DNA of 64,000 nt from Marinobacterium litorale DSM 23545 (GTDB lineage: Bacteria; Pseudomonadota; Gammaproteobacteria; Pseudomonadales; Balneatricaceae). Shown here one piece after another: positions 35,361 to 43,668 of the stretch. The notes below the pieces were generated by a model. The model was not told the origin of the DNA. It saw only the letters and a list, made by a program, of their open reading frames with translations, and made no database searches. The position numbers and the translations under genes are program-made. The stretch is from the NCBI RefSeq assembly GCF_000428985.1, contig NZ_AUAZ01000001.1:186001-250000 (forward strand). Direction: 5' to 3'. Numbering within the stretch: position 1 is the first letter of the stretch; each line of letters opens with the position of its first letter.

Positions 35361-36469
35361 CCCGCGCCGATACCCAAGATTTTCTGACTCTTTTTCTCAA
35401 CGATGTGCCGATGATCGATACCCGGGCACCGGTCGAGTTTGAGAAAGGGGCCTTTCCCACCAGTGTCAGCCTGCCGTTGATGACGGATGATGAGCGGGCC
35501 CAGGTGGGCACGTGTTACAAGCAGAAGGGACAGCAGGCCGCTATTGAGTTGGGGCATCAGCTGGTCATTGGCGAGATCAAGCAGCGGCGGGTAGAGGCGT
35601 GGATGGAGTTTGCTCGTCAGCACCCGCAAGGCTTTCTCTATTGCTGGCGCGGTGGACTGCGTAGCGAGACGGTTCAGCGTTGGATGCGAGAGGCGGGGTG
35701 TGAGTACCCGCGTATCCTTGGCGGATACAAAGCGATGCGGCGCTTTCTTATTGACCAACAGGACGCGATCTGTGCTGACCAGCCATTGGTGTTGATTGGG
35801 GGCCGCACCGGCTCTAATAAAACCGATCTGGTAAATGCGTTACCTGGCAGCGTGGATCTGGAGGGGCTCGCCTGGCACCGCGGTTCCAGTTTTGGCCGTC
35901 GGCCACAGGGACAGCCTACCCAGCTCAGCTTTGAGAATGCACTGGCGGTGGCGCTACTTAAGGCGCTGCATACCGAGCAGGTTCAGGCCGGTCAGCCCAT
36001 TATTCTGGAGGATGAGGGAAGGCTGATTGGGCGCTGCTCGTTACCGCCTGTGTTTCAGGAAGCGATGAGCGCAAGCCCGGTTGTGGTGCTCGAGGTACCG
36101 CTGGATGAGCGTGTGGAGCACAGTTTTAAGACCTACATCCTCGATAAACTGACCGAGTGGCAGGGGGTGAAAGGGGAGGAGGCCGGGTTCGAAGCGTTTG
36201 AGCAGGACCTGACGGATTCGCTCTACCGGGTGCGCAAGCGCTTGGGCGGTGTCCGTTATCAGGAAACCCGGGCGCAGATGGGTGAGGCGTTGGCCGCGCA
36301 CCGAAACGGTAATCCGGACCTGCATTGGGACTGGATACTGGCGCTGTTGGTGGACTACTACGACCCGATGTATGAGTACCAGCTCAGCAAACGAGAAGAT
36401 AGAATTGTTTTTCGCGGTGACCGGGAGGCGGTTCGCGAATTTATCCAGGACTTTCGTTATTCCAAGTAA
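35357..36469 (+). CDS. mnmH: tRNA 2-selenouridine synthase MnmH (SelU/YbbB)
   Basis: A 370-residue enzyme that converts 2-thiouridine at the wobble base U34 to 2-selenouridine via a geranylated intermediate, using selenophosphate. Rhodanese domain at about 1-130 with catalytic Cys in [18 protein letters not shown] (about residue 97). A P-loop-like [12 protein letters not shown] follows (about 155) and the C-terminal domain contains [23 protein letters not shown] 35357 overlaps the selD stop (GTGA), which implies tight coupling with SelD. Confidence 0.95.
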   Translation: MTRADTQDFLTLFLNDVPMIDTRAPVEFEKGAFPTSVSLPLMTDDERAQVGTCYKQKGQQAAIELGHQLVIGEIKQRRVEAWMEFARQHPQGFLYCWRGGLRSETVQRWMREAGCEYPRILGGYKAMRRFLIDQQDAICADQPLVLIGGRTGSNKTDLVNALPGSVDLEGLAWHRGSSFGRRPQGQPTQLSFENALAVALLKALHTEQVQAGQPIILEDEGRLIGRCSLPPVFQEAMSASPVVVLEVPLDERVEHSFKTYILDKLTEWQGVKGEEAGFEAFEQDLTDSLYRVRKRLGGVRYQETRAQMGEALAAHRNGNPDLHWDWILALLVDYYDPMYEYQLSKREDRIVFRGDREAVREFIQDFRYSK

Positions 36470-36483
36470 GGAAGAGATCAATC

Positions 36484-37341
36484 ATGTTTAAAGTACTCCG
36501 TCGTGTACTGCTGCTGGCGCTGGTGCTGCCGGCGTTGGCTCAAGCTGAAACTTTCGTGTTTACGGCCATCCCCGATGCCGATGAGTCCCGGTTACAGCAG
36601 CGTTTTGGCAAGGTGGCTGACTATCTGAGCACGGAGTTGGGTGTGGATGTGCAGTACATCCCGGTTAAATCCTATGCTGCAGCGATTACCGCTTTTCGGA
36701 ACGATCAGGTCCAGCTGGCCTGGTTTGGCGGGCTCTCCGGTGTTCAGGCACGTCGTTTGGTCGATGGCTCCGAAGCGCTGGCCCAGGGCTATGAAGACCA
36801 GTTCTTCAAAACCTACTTTATCGCCCATGAGAGCGCAGGTCTGGACGCGGGCGAAACTCTGAGCGAAGCGCTTAAGGGCAAGACCTTTACCTTCGGCTCC
36901 AAAGGCTCCACCTCCGGGCGCCTGATGCCGGAGTTTTTCCTGCGTGAGCAGTTGGGTGAAGCCCCGGAAGCGATCTTCTCCCGGGTCGGTTTCTCCGGTG
37001 ACCATAGCCGCACCATCGCGCAGGTGGAAAGTGGTGCTTACCAGGTCGGTGCGGTCAACTATGCGGTTTGGGAGAAAGAGCTGGCCAACGGCGAAATCGA
37101 TACCGACAAAGTGTCCGTGATCTGGACTACACCGACCTACCCGGATTACCAGTGGACCATTCGTGGTGATGTAGATCAACGCTTCGGTGAGGGGTTCAAG
37201 GCCCGGGTCCGTGAAGCGCTGCTGGGTATGGACGACCCGGCGTTGCTGGAAAGCTTCCCCCGCAAGAGCTTTGTACCCGCCTCGAATAGCGATTATGCGC
37301 CGATCGAGGATACGGCCAAAGCGATCGGCTTGCTGGACTGA
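36484..37341 (+). CDS. Putative selenate ABC transporter, periplasmic binding protein
   Basis: A 285-residue protein with an N-terminal signal peptide ending near AQAETF. The PhnD-like fold is seen in AIPDADESRLQQRFGKVADYL, WFGGLSGVQARRL and the TFGSKGSTSGRLMPEFFL block. A family of such proteins is annotated as putative selenate binders because it recurs beside selD and mnmH, exactly as here; I rely on that context. It starts 14 bases after mnmH with AAGGAAGAG as ribosome-binding site. Binding of selenate rather than phosphonate is not proven by sequence. Confidence 0.8.
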   Translation: MFKVLRRVLLLALVLPALAQAETFVFTAIPDADESRLQQRFGKVADYLSTELGVDVQYIPVKSYAAAITAFRNDQVQLAWFGGLSGVQARRLVDGSEALAQGYEDQFFKTYFIAHESAGLDAGETLSEALKGKTFTFGSKGSTSGRLMPEFFLREQLGEAPEAIFSRVGFSGDHSRTIAQVESGAYQVGAVNYAVWEKELANGEIDTDKVSVIWTTPTYPDYQWTIRGDVDQRFGEGFKARVREALLGMDDPALLESFPRKSFVPASNSDYAPIEDTAKAIGLLD

Positions 37342-37345
37342 ACCG

Positions 37346-38080
37346 GTGTCCCCGCACAAAACACTCGTCAGGCTCAGACATGAGTCGCTGTCGCTGGGCG
37401 GCCATAAGGTGCTGAGCGACATCAGCCTGAGCATCAAGTCGGGCGAAAAAGTGGCGCTGGTTGGACCTTCGGGTGCGGGAAAAACCACGTTACTGAATCT
37501 TTTATACCGGCGTGTGCCAGAGTTGTGTGCCTTGCAGCCTCAGGCCGGTGGTTTGGTTGATCTGCTGTCGGCTTATCAGAATATTTTCATGGGTGCTTTG
37601 GAGCGCGTGGGCACTCTGGCCGCACTGTGGAACCTGGTACACCCCTTGGCGGAACACCGTCGCGAGATTGAAGAGCTGGCGCGCCTGCTTGATATTGAGG
37701 AGAAGCTCTGGTCGTCGGTAGACCGACTCTCAGGAGGGCAGCGTCAGCGCGTCGCCATCGGACGTGCGCTTTACCGTAAGCGCCCTGTTTTTCTGGGGGA
37801 TGAGCCGGTTTCCTCGGTCGATCCACTTCAGGCTGAAGCGTTGCTCAAAGCAATTCTGGAACGTCACGAAACGGCTGTGATCAGTTTGCATAACCGGCGC
37901 CTGGCGCTGACCCACTTTGACCGGGTGATTGTCCTGGCGAACGGTGCAGTCCGTTGTGATTGTGCGAGCAGCGAGCTCGATTCATCCGCGCTGGATCGGT
38001 TTTATCTGGAGGCCGGTGAGGATAGCTCAGTCATCCCTGGTGTGCCTGAGCATGATGCCTGGGCGATCGGTAACGGATGA
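37346..38080 (+). CDS. ABC transporter ATP-binding protein of the putative selenate importer
   Basis: A 244-residue ATPase of the PhnC type. Walker A is GPSGAGKTTLL near residue 35, the signature LSGGQRQRVAIGRALYRKRP near 130, and Walker B FLGDEPVSSVDP near 150, followed by the H-loop AVISLHNRR. The Q-loop is in CALQPQAGGL. GTG 37346 is 5 bases past the binding-protein stop; the frame is open upstream, but the homology begins here. Its stop overlaps the permease ATG (ATGA). Confidence 0.85.
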   Translation: MSPHKTLVRLRHESLSLGGHKVLSDISLSIKSGEKVALVGPSGAGKTTLLNLLYRRVPELCALQPQAGGLVDLLSAYQNIFMGALERVGTLAALWNLVHPLAEHRREIEELARLLDIEEKLWSSVDRLSGGQRQRVAIGRALYRKRPVFLGDEPVSSVDPLQAEALLKAILERHETAVISLHNRRLALTHFDRVIVLANGAVRCDCASSELDSSALDRFYLEAGEDSSVIPGVPEHDAWAIGNG

Positions 38081-39627
38081 TTCGCGGACGCGGCACGACT
38101 TTTTTTTGCGGCTCATCGGCCCGGGTGCTCAATGGCGTCTGTCTGTTACTGACGTTGGTTGCCCTGCTGTGCCTGCCCATCGCCGATATTCAGATTTACC
38201 AGGTAGACCCCTGGGCCGAACTTGGCCGTATGGGCACCGGTTTGATATGGCCTCATTGGAGTGATGCCTGGGAACTGAGCCGCGCCGTGGGTCAAACGGT
38301 GGCGTTCGCCTTGCTGGCCGTGGCAATCGCAGCCCCTGTGGGGTTATTGCTCGCAATGCTGTTTCACTGGCGTTCGGTGCGTATTCTTTGTGCGTCGGTG
38401 CGCTCGGTGCACGAGCTTTTCTGGGGCCTGATCTTTATGCAGATATACGGTCTCAGTGCGACCACAGGTCTGCTGGCGATTCTGGTTCCATTCAGTGGCG
38501 TTTTTGCCAAGGTCTTTGCCGAGATCTTCGAGCAGCAGTCTCTGGAGCCCGGACGCACGTTGTCGCCGAAGGTCATGGGGCTGCGACGTTACGCGTATAC
38601 ACTGATCCCTCAGTCCTGGCCGGCTTTGGTCAGCTATACCCGCTATCGCTTTGAGTGCGCGCTGCGTTCCAGCACCATCCTGGGCTTTATCGGATTGCCG
38701 ACACTGGGTTTTCATCTGGAGACCGCGTTCAAGCAGGGGCAGTACGCCGAAGCGGGCGCACTACTCTGGGCGTTTATCCTGCTGATCGCCACCTTGCGTT
38801 TCTGGCTGCGCCCCCGGTTGCTGCCGTTCTATCTGATTATCGCCGTGGTTTTACTGCCGGAAACGGTCGGGTTTAGTAACGGTGGTTATCTGTGGCAGTT
38901 TATCAGCCGGGATATCTGGCCTGCGCCGTTACTGGCCGGTGAGTGGGCACAGGCCACGCAGTGGTATATCGAGCTCTTCCAGTCTCAAGTCTGGCCAGCG
39001 CTGGTACAGACCTTGGCACTCACCCAGATTGCGTTGGTTTTGTCGGCGCTGGTGATTCTGGCTCTGTATCCTTGGGCAACCCGCTCGATGGCAGGGCCGA
39101 TGATGCGTTGGCCGGGCCGGTTTCTGCTACTGTTTTTACGTTCCACTCCGGAAATGGTTCTGGCATTTGTGCTGCTTTTACTGTTTGGGCCTTCGGGACT
39201 GCCGGCTGTGATCGCGCTTGCGTTGCATAACGGTGCCTTGATCGCTTTTCTGGTGGCCAATGCCAGTGATGCGGAGTGGGGCGGTCGCTTGAGTCGGCCG
39301 GATGATCCGTCGGGCCTAAAGCGTTACGCATACCTGGAAACACCGCGTCGCTTTCCCGCCATGCTGGCTTTTCTGTTCTATCGATGGGAAGTGATTCTGC
39401 GTGAAAGTGCCATTATGGGCATTCTGGGTATCGCGACACTGGGGTTTTACATCGATTCGGCGTTTGAAGAAATTCGCTATGATCGGGCGCTGGTTCTGAT
39501 TTTGTTTACCGCCGGGTTGAATATACTGGTGGATACGGTATCCCGCCGCTTACGGCGGTTGGCACATCCAGAGGCGCATCTTGAGGCCTCGGGCATTGAC
39601 GAGAAGGTGGATAGGGATAATGGATGA
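38077..39627 (+). CDS. ABC transporter permease of the putative selenate importer (fused double domain)
   Basis: A 516-residue permease, about twice a usual PhnE, with two tandem six-helix-like halves. Each half carries an EAA-type loop (first in FAEIFEQQSLEPGRTLSPKV, about residue 155; second in RLSRPDDPSGLKRYAYLETP, about 415) and the repeat SIILGFIGLPTLGF- or AIMGILGIATLGF-like end (about 205 and 450). This looks like an in-frame fusion of two PhnE-like permeases, so one chain can supply both membrane domains. It overlaps the ATPase gene by 4 bases and the mscS gene by 8. Confidence 0.87.
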   Translation: MIRGRGTTFFCGSSARVLNGVCLLLTLVALLCLPIADIQIYQVDPWAELGRMGTGLIWPHWSDAWELSRAVGQTVAFALLAVAIAAPVGLLLAMLFHWRSVRILCASVRSVHELFWGLIFMQIYGLSATTGLLAILVPFSGVFAKVFAEIFEQQSLEPGRTLSPKVMGLRRYAYTLIPQSWPALVSYTRYRFECALRSSTILGFIGLPTLGFHLETAFKQGQYAEAGALLWAFILLIATLRFWLRPRLLPFYLIIAVVLLPETVGFSNGGYLWQFISRDIWPAPLLAGEWAQATQWYIELFQSQVWPALVQTLALTQIALVLSALVILALYPWATRSMAGPMMRWPGRFLLLFLRSTPEMVLAFVLLLLFGPSGLPAVIALALHNGALIAFLVANASDAEWGGRLSRPDDPSGLKRYAYLETPRRFPAMLAFLFYRWEVILRESAIMGILGIATLGFYIDSAFEEIRYDRALVLILFTAGLNILVDTVSRRLRRLAHPEAHLEASGIDEKVDRDNG

Positions 39628-40471
39628 TTCGGTGAAGCAGGAGCTGGAGCAGATTCAGGCGATCTACGACCTGGTGGTCCAGTTTTTTGTCAATTACAGC
39701 TTCCAGATAGTCGGTGCGCTGATCATTCTGCTACTGGGCCTATGGGTAGCGGGCCGCGTTTCCCGCTGGACGCTGGGATTGATGCAGCGGCACAACATGG
39801 ATATCACGTTGAGCCGCTTTATCGCCAGTTGTGTGAAGATTCTGCTCGTTGCGGTGGTGGCGATTATTGTTCTGGGTAAGCTGGGGATCAGCGTGACCCC
39901 GCTGGTCGCAATGATCGGCGCTGTGGGCCTGGGAGCCGGTTTGGCGATTCAGGGGCTACTTTCAAATTACAGCGCAGGCCTGACGATTGTAGTGACCCGC
40001 CCCTATGTTGTCGGTGACACGATCAGCGTCCAGGGCGTGACGGGGCAGGTCAAAGAGGTGCATCTCTCGCATACGCTGCTGACCAATGAAGATGGCGTAG
40101 AAATCTCTATACCCAACAAACATATTATTGGCGAGATTATTCATAACTCCCACCAGCATATGCTGGCGGAGGTGGCGATTGATATCGCCTACTCGGCTGA
40201 TCCGGAGCGAGCCACCGAAGTGCTCAAGGCAGCGCTCAATGGCTTCAAAGAAGAGCTTTGCCAGGAGCCCGCGCCCCAGGTGGGAATAGAGGCGTTTGGC
40301 GAGAGCGGTATCACCTTGGGTATACGCCTTTGGATTCCCACCGAACGCTACTACGATGTGCTTTATCGTGCGAACCTGGCCATGTTCAATGCATTGAAAG
40401 CGGAAGGTATCGAGATACCCTTCCCGCAACGCGAGGTTCGCCTGCTTAATGCGACAGGTGTCGGTGGATAA
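39620..40471 (+). CDS. mscS: MscS-type mechanosensitive channel
   Basis: A 283-residue small-conductance mechanosensitive channel. TM1-TM2 lie at about 20-90. The pore helix TM3 (about 95-125) reads VAMIGAVGLGAGLAIQGLLSNYSAG with the Gly/Ala packing of MscS. The beta domain follows with RPYVVGDTISVQGVTGQV and VEISIPNKHIIGEIIHN, then the alpha/beta cap. It protects cells by opening under hypo-osmotic stress. ATG 39620 overlaps the stop of the permease gene, so it appears to be the last gene of the selenium operon. Confidence 0.9.
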   Translation: MDDSVKQELEQIQAIYDLVVQFFVNYSFQIVGALIILLLGLWVAGRVSRWTLGLMQRHNMDITLSRFIASCVKILLVAVVAIIVLGKLGISVTPLVAMIGAVGLGAGLAIQGLLSNYSAGLTIVVTRPYVVGDTISVQGVTGQVKEVHLSHTLLTNEDGVEISIPNKHIIGEIIHNSHQHMLAEVAIDIAYSADPERATEVLKAALNGFKEELCQEPAPQVGIEAFGESGITLGIRLWIPTERYYDVLYRANLAMFNALKAEGIEIPFPQREVRLLNATGVGG

Positions 40472-40514
40472 GCGCCATTCTCAAGCCCGGGTTGATACGG
40501 ACATCCGGTGCGGT

Positions 40515-41405
40515 TCATATCGGTTGATGTGCCCGCACCCGCTCGCGAAACTCGCTGGGTGTATGCCCGGTCTGCTTGCGAAAGAAACGAGAGAAATAGG
40601 CCGCGTCGTCATAGCCCAGTGAATAGGCGATCTGTTGAACCGACATGGTCGAATAGGCCAGGTCGCGCTGGGCGGCGTGGATCAAGCGGGTATTGATAAT
40701 GTGCAGGGGCGACTGGCCCAGCACGTCCTGGCAGATCCGGCGTAGCTGGCCGGCGGTGATCCCCATGGCCTGGGCATACTCCTCCACTGTTTTCAACGCC
40801 CCCAGATTGTTGTTCACCAGCGCCCGAAAACGCTCCACCTGTTCGGTTTTGCGGGAGCCGGCGGTGGGATGCGGTGCACGGATCTGCTGATCGACCCGGC
40901 GGATCTGCACCAGTACCGAGATCAGCAGGGCTCCGGCCGCGCTGATACCCTGACTGTCACTGGTCAGCGTCTCCTGCTCGATCAGCTCGAACAGGGTGGA
41001 AAGTGTTTTGTGGGTGCGCGGGTTGTCCGGCAGATCGGTAACAAAGGGTTTGTCGAAAATATCACTCATGCTCGGCATGGATGCCGCGATCATCGCCTCC
41101 AGCGGTTCCTGTGCGGCGGTGACTACCGAGCCATCCAGACCGGCCCCCATGTTGAACCCATGTACTGTCTGCGCCGGAATCAGAATAAAGCAGGGGGCCT
41201 TGAATGTGACACTGGCTCCATCAAGATGAACAACACCGCCTTTTTTCTGCACGTATAGCAGCTGTACCAGCGATTCGTGCTGATGCGGGTCGATCTTCCA
41301 CTCATAATGTTTGGCGCGCCGCGAGATGGGTTCATAATGGATTGATTCGAACCAACGCTGCTCCGGGGTCTCTCCATAGAGGGCATAGCTGGGGATGCTG
41401 CTCAT
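40515..41405 (-). CDS. AraC-family regulator (PobC/PobR-like)
   Basis: A 296-residue regulator. A cupin sensing domain occupies about 30-130 (HYEWKIDPHQHESLVQLLYV, LIPAQTVHGFNM). The two helix-turn-helix motifs lie at about 200-290: VEEYAQAMGITAGQLRRICQ and VQQIAYSLGYDDAAYFSRFFRKQTGHTP (landmarks). AraC activators of this kind control 4-hydroxybenzoate hydroxylase genes in pseudomonads. Here it lies divergent from the TRAP binding-protein gene, about 10 kb from pobA, so it could regulate the whole island. The inducer is unknown. Confidence 0.85.
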   Translation of the reverse strand: MSSIPSYALYGETPEQRWFESIHYEPISRRAKHYEWKIDPHQHESLVQLLYVQKKGGVVHLDGASVTFKAPCFILIPAQTVHGFNMGAGLDGSVVTAAQEPLEAMIAASMPSMSDIFDKPFVTDLPDNPRTHKTLSTLFELIEQETLTSDSQGISAAGALLISVLVQIRRVDQQIRAPHPTAGSRKTEQVERFRALVNNNLGALKTVEEYAQAMGITAGQLRRICQDVLGQSPLHIINTRLIHAAQRDLAYSTMSVQQIAYSLGYDDAAYFSRFFRKQTGHTPSEFRERVRAHQPI

Positions 41406-41571
41406 GTTCGTACTCCGACAAATGCACGAAATGTCCTATCAGTGGCCTGTTTTGTCAATTCGGATATTTCTCCGGATTCAATATTCTGGTTTTCAGGATC
41501 AGAGAACGTTTTATTAAACGTACCTCTCCGACAAGCCTGTTATAAATATAAAATAATTATTGGGTTATATC

Positions 41572-42591
41572 ATGAAAAATAAAAAACGCCTTATGGCCGT
41601 TGTAGCCGCTGCCGGTTTCTCCCTCACGCAAACTGTTTCTGCCGCTGATGTTAATCTGCGTTTTGCCCACTTCTGGCCGGCTAATTCCGGTATTGCCAAG
41701 ACGCTGGCGTCCTGGGGCGAAACCGTCGAAGCAGAATCTGAAGGCCGGATCAATGTGGAGATTTACCCCTCCCAGACATTGACCAAGGCAACCCAGACCT
41801 ATGACTCCGTAGTCCAGGGGATCGCCGATATGGGCGCGATTATTCAGGGCTACACGGCTAATCGTTTCCCGCTGTCGCAAATCGTCGAATTGCCGGGGAT
41901 CGTCAAGACCGGTGAGCAAGGCTCCTGTGTGCTGCAGAAGCTCTATGATGAGGGGCATCTGGACAGTGAGTACAACGATGCTCACGTGCTGTTTATGTTT
42001 ACCCATGGTCCGGGCCATATCCACACCAAGGGTAAAGCGGTAGAACAGCCATCAGATCTCAGCGGCATGATGGTTCGCCGCCCGACTGTGGTGGTAGGTG
42101 AGCTGCTTGAAGGCCTTGGCGGACAGCCCGTAGGCCTGCCAGCGCCGGATATGTACAGTGCCATGCAGCGCGGCATTATCAACGGCGTAACCCTGCCCTG
42201 GGAGGCGATGGCCTCATTTCGTCTGAACGAGCTTGCCGATCACCACACTCAGGTCGGCCTCTATTCGCTCGCGTTCGTGGTCACTATGAATCAGGGTACC
42301 TATGCCCGTATGCCGGAAGATCTTAAGAAGGTCATTGATGACAATACCGGTATGCGCTGGGCCGAGAAACTGGGCAAGGCCTACGATGAGCTGGATATGG
42401 TCGGCATCAAACAGGCCAGGGAGATGGGGCACACCATTACCGTGATTGAAGGCGGTGCTGACAACCCGGCCTGGAAACCCACGCTCGATCAGGTGACTAC
42501 CAACTATATCAGTGAGCTGAGTGGCAACGGTTTGCCGGCTGAGCCTATCTACCAGCGGGCCCAGCAGCTATCTACCGCCTGCGGCGCGTAA
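41572..42591 (+). CDS. TRAP transporter substrate-binding protein (DctP family), orphan
   Basis: A 339-residue periplasmic binding protein. Signal peptide ends near VSAADVNLRF. DctP features are LRFAHFWPANSGIAKTL, IYPSQTLTKATQTYDSVVQG, and the key Arg in MMVRRPTVVVGELL that usually salt-bridges a carboxylate ligand. No DctQ or DctM membrane subunits are in the window, so it either works with a distant carrier or serves another purpose. It is divergent from the AraC gene. ATG 41572 is chosen; upstream TTG codons lack a signal peptide. Confidence 0.87.
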   Translation: MKNKKRLMAVVAAAGFSLTQTVSAADVNLRFAHFWPANSGIAKTLASWGETVEAESEGRINVEIYPSQTLTKATQTYDSVVQGIADMGAIIQGYTANRFPLSQIVELPGIVKTGEQGSCVLQKLYDEGHLDSEYNDAHVLFMFTHGPGHIHTKGKAVEQPSDLSGMMVRRPTVVVGELLEGLGGQPVGLPAPDMYSAMQRGIINGVTLPWEAMASFRLNELADHHTQVGLYSLAFVVTMNQGTYARMPEDLKKVIDDNTGMRWAEKLGKAYDELDMVGIKQAREMGHTITVIEGGADNPAWKPTLDQVTTNYISELSGNGLPAEPIYQRAQQLSTACGA

Positions 42592-42648
42592 CCCACGTTA
42601 GTGTTCGCGGTCTGAGGTCGGTTGCGTAGGGTTAGCGGCCTCATCTTT

Positions 42649-42692
42649 CCGGTAGTCGTGTGTTCGTAGGCAAGCTCGATTACCGGCTTTTT
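42649..42692 (+). terminator. Probable terminator after the TRAP binding protein gene
   Basis: CCGGTAGTCG pairs with CGATTACCGG (9 of 10 bases, loop about 18), followed by CTTTTT. The long loop makes it moderate. Confidence 0.5.
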
Positions 42693-42803
42693 ATCCCCTC
42701 TTTTTTGGTGTTTAAAAATGCCATGGGATTCTTTTGTTTAAAAGCCGGGTTTTTATTAGTGATTTTAAAATAAATCCGCAATAAATTTTGAGGTTTATTC
42801 AAT

Positions 42804-43625
42804 ATGTCGGCGGAGAATAAAACTGAAAACTGGCTTGGAATGGCCGGTAAAAAATATGCAGTAACCGGAGCCGGCAGCGGTATCGGTTACTCCATTGCAG
42901 AAACCTTGCTCGCGGCGGGTGCCCGGGTTGCTCTGCTCGACCGAAACACTGAAGGCGCGGAAAAACTGCGGGAGTTATACAGCAGCACCGGGCAGGAACC
43001 GGTTGTGCTGCAGTGCGATATATCCGATCCGGCCAGTGTAGATCAGGCGGTTCAGGGTGTGTGCGAAGCCTTTGGTGATCTGGACGGGCTGGTTAACTGC
43101 GCAGGCATGCTGCGTCCGGCATCAATTCGTGATGTCGAGTTGGACGAGTGGGATGCCGTACTGCGTACTAATCTCACCGGATACATGCTGTGCAGTCGCG
43201 AATTTGCCAACCTGATGAGTAACGGCGGCTCCATGGTTCATATCGCCTCGGTAGCGGCCCATCACCCACAAACTCACAGTGGTGCTTACAGCGCCAGTAA
43301 AGCAGGGATTACGCTGCTATCCCGTCAAATCGCGGCTGAATACGGCCCTGAGGGGATCCGCAGCAATGTGATCTGCCCCGGCATGATCCGCACTGCACTT
43401 TCAGAACCTTTCTATCAGCAACCCGATATCAAGGAGCAGCGTGAGGCGATGACAGCCAGTCGTCGTATCGGTGCGCCCCAGGATATCGCCAACGCCGTTA
43501 CCTTCCTTCTGAGTGATCGAGCCGGCTACATCAATGGTGCCGAGCTGACCGTGGATGGTGGCATGGAAACCATGCTGATGGACCTGATACCGCGTCCGGG
43601 GTTTACCGCTAAAAAGTCGGCCTGA
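42804..43625 (+). CDS. Short-chain dehydrogenase/reductase 1 of the catabolic island
   Basis: A 273-residue classical SDR. Cofactor motif TGAGSGIG near residue 21, NxAG-like LVNCAGM near 95, catalytic Ser in MVHIASVAA near 145 and YSASKAG with catalytic Tyr and Lys near 158. DGGM near 252 completes the fold. Acidic residues after the second strand (LLDRN) suggest NAD rather than NADP use. It starts about 210 bases after the TRAP gene and is followed by the FAD desaturase-like gene. An alcohol-to-ketone step on an alicyclic or aliphatic hydroxy acid is inferred from context. Confidence 0.85.
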   Translation: MSAENKTENWLGMAGKKYAVTGAGSGIGYSIAETLLAAGARVALLDRNTEGAEKLRELYSSTGQEPVVLQCDISDPASVDQAVQGVCEAFGDLDGLVNCAGMLRPASIRDVELDEWDAVLRTNLTGYMLCSREFANLMSNGGSMVHIASVAAHHPQTHSGAYSASKAGITLLSRQIAAEYGPEGIRSNVICPGMIRTALSEPFYQQPDIKEQREAMTASRRIGAPQDIANAVTFLLSDRAGYINGAELTVDGGMETMLMDLIPRPGFTAKKSA

Positions 43626-43668
43626 CGCTTAACTGCCAATGCTCGGTGTCCGGGCAGGAGAGATGAAA

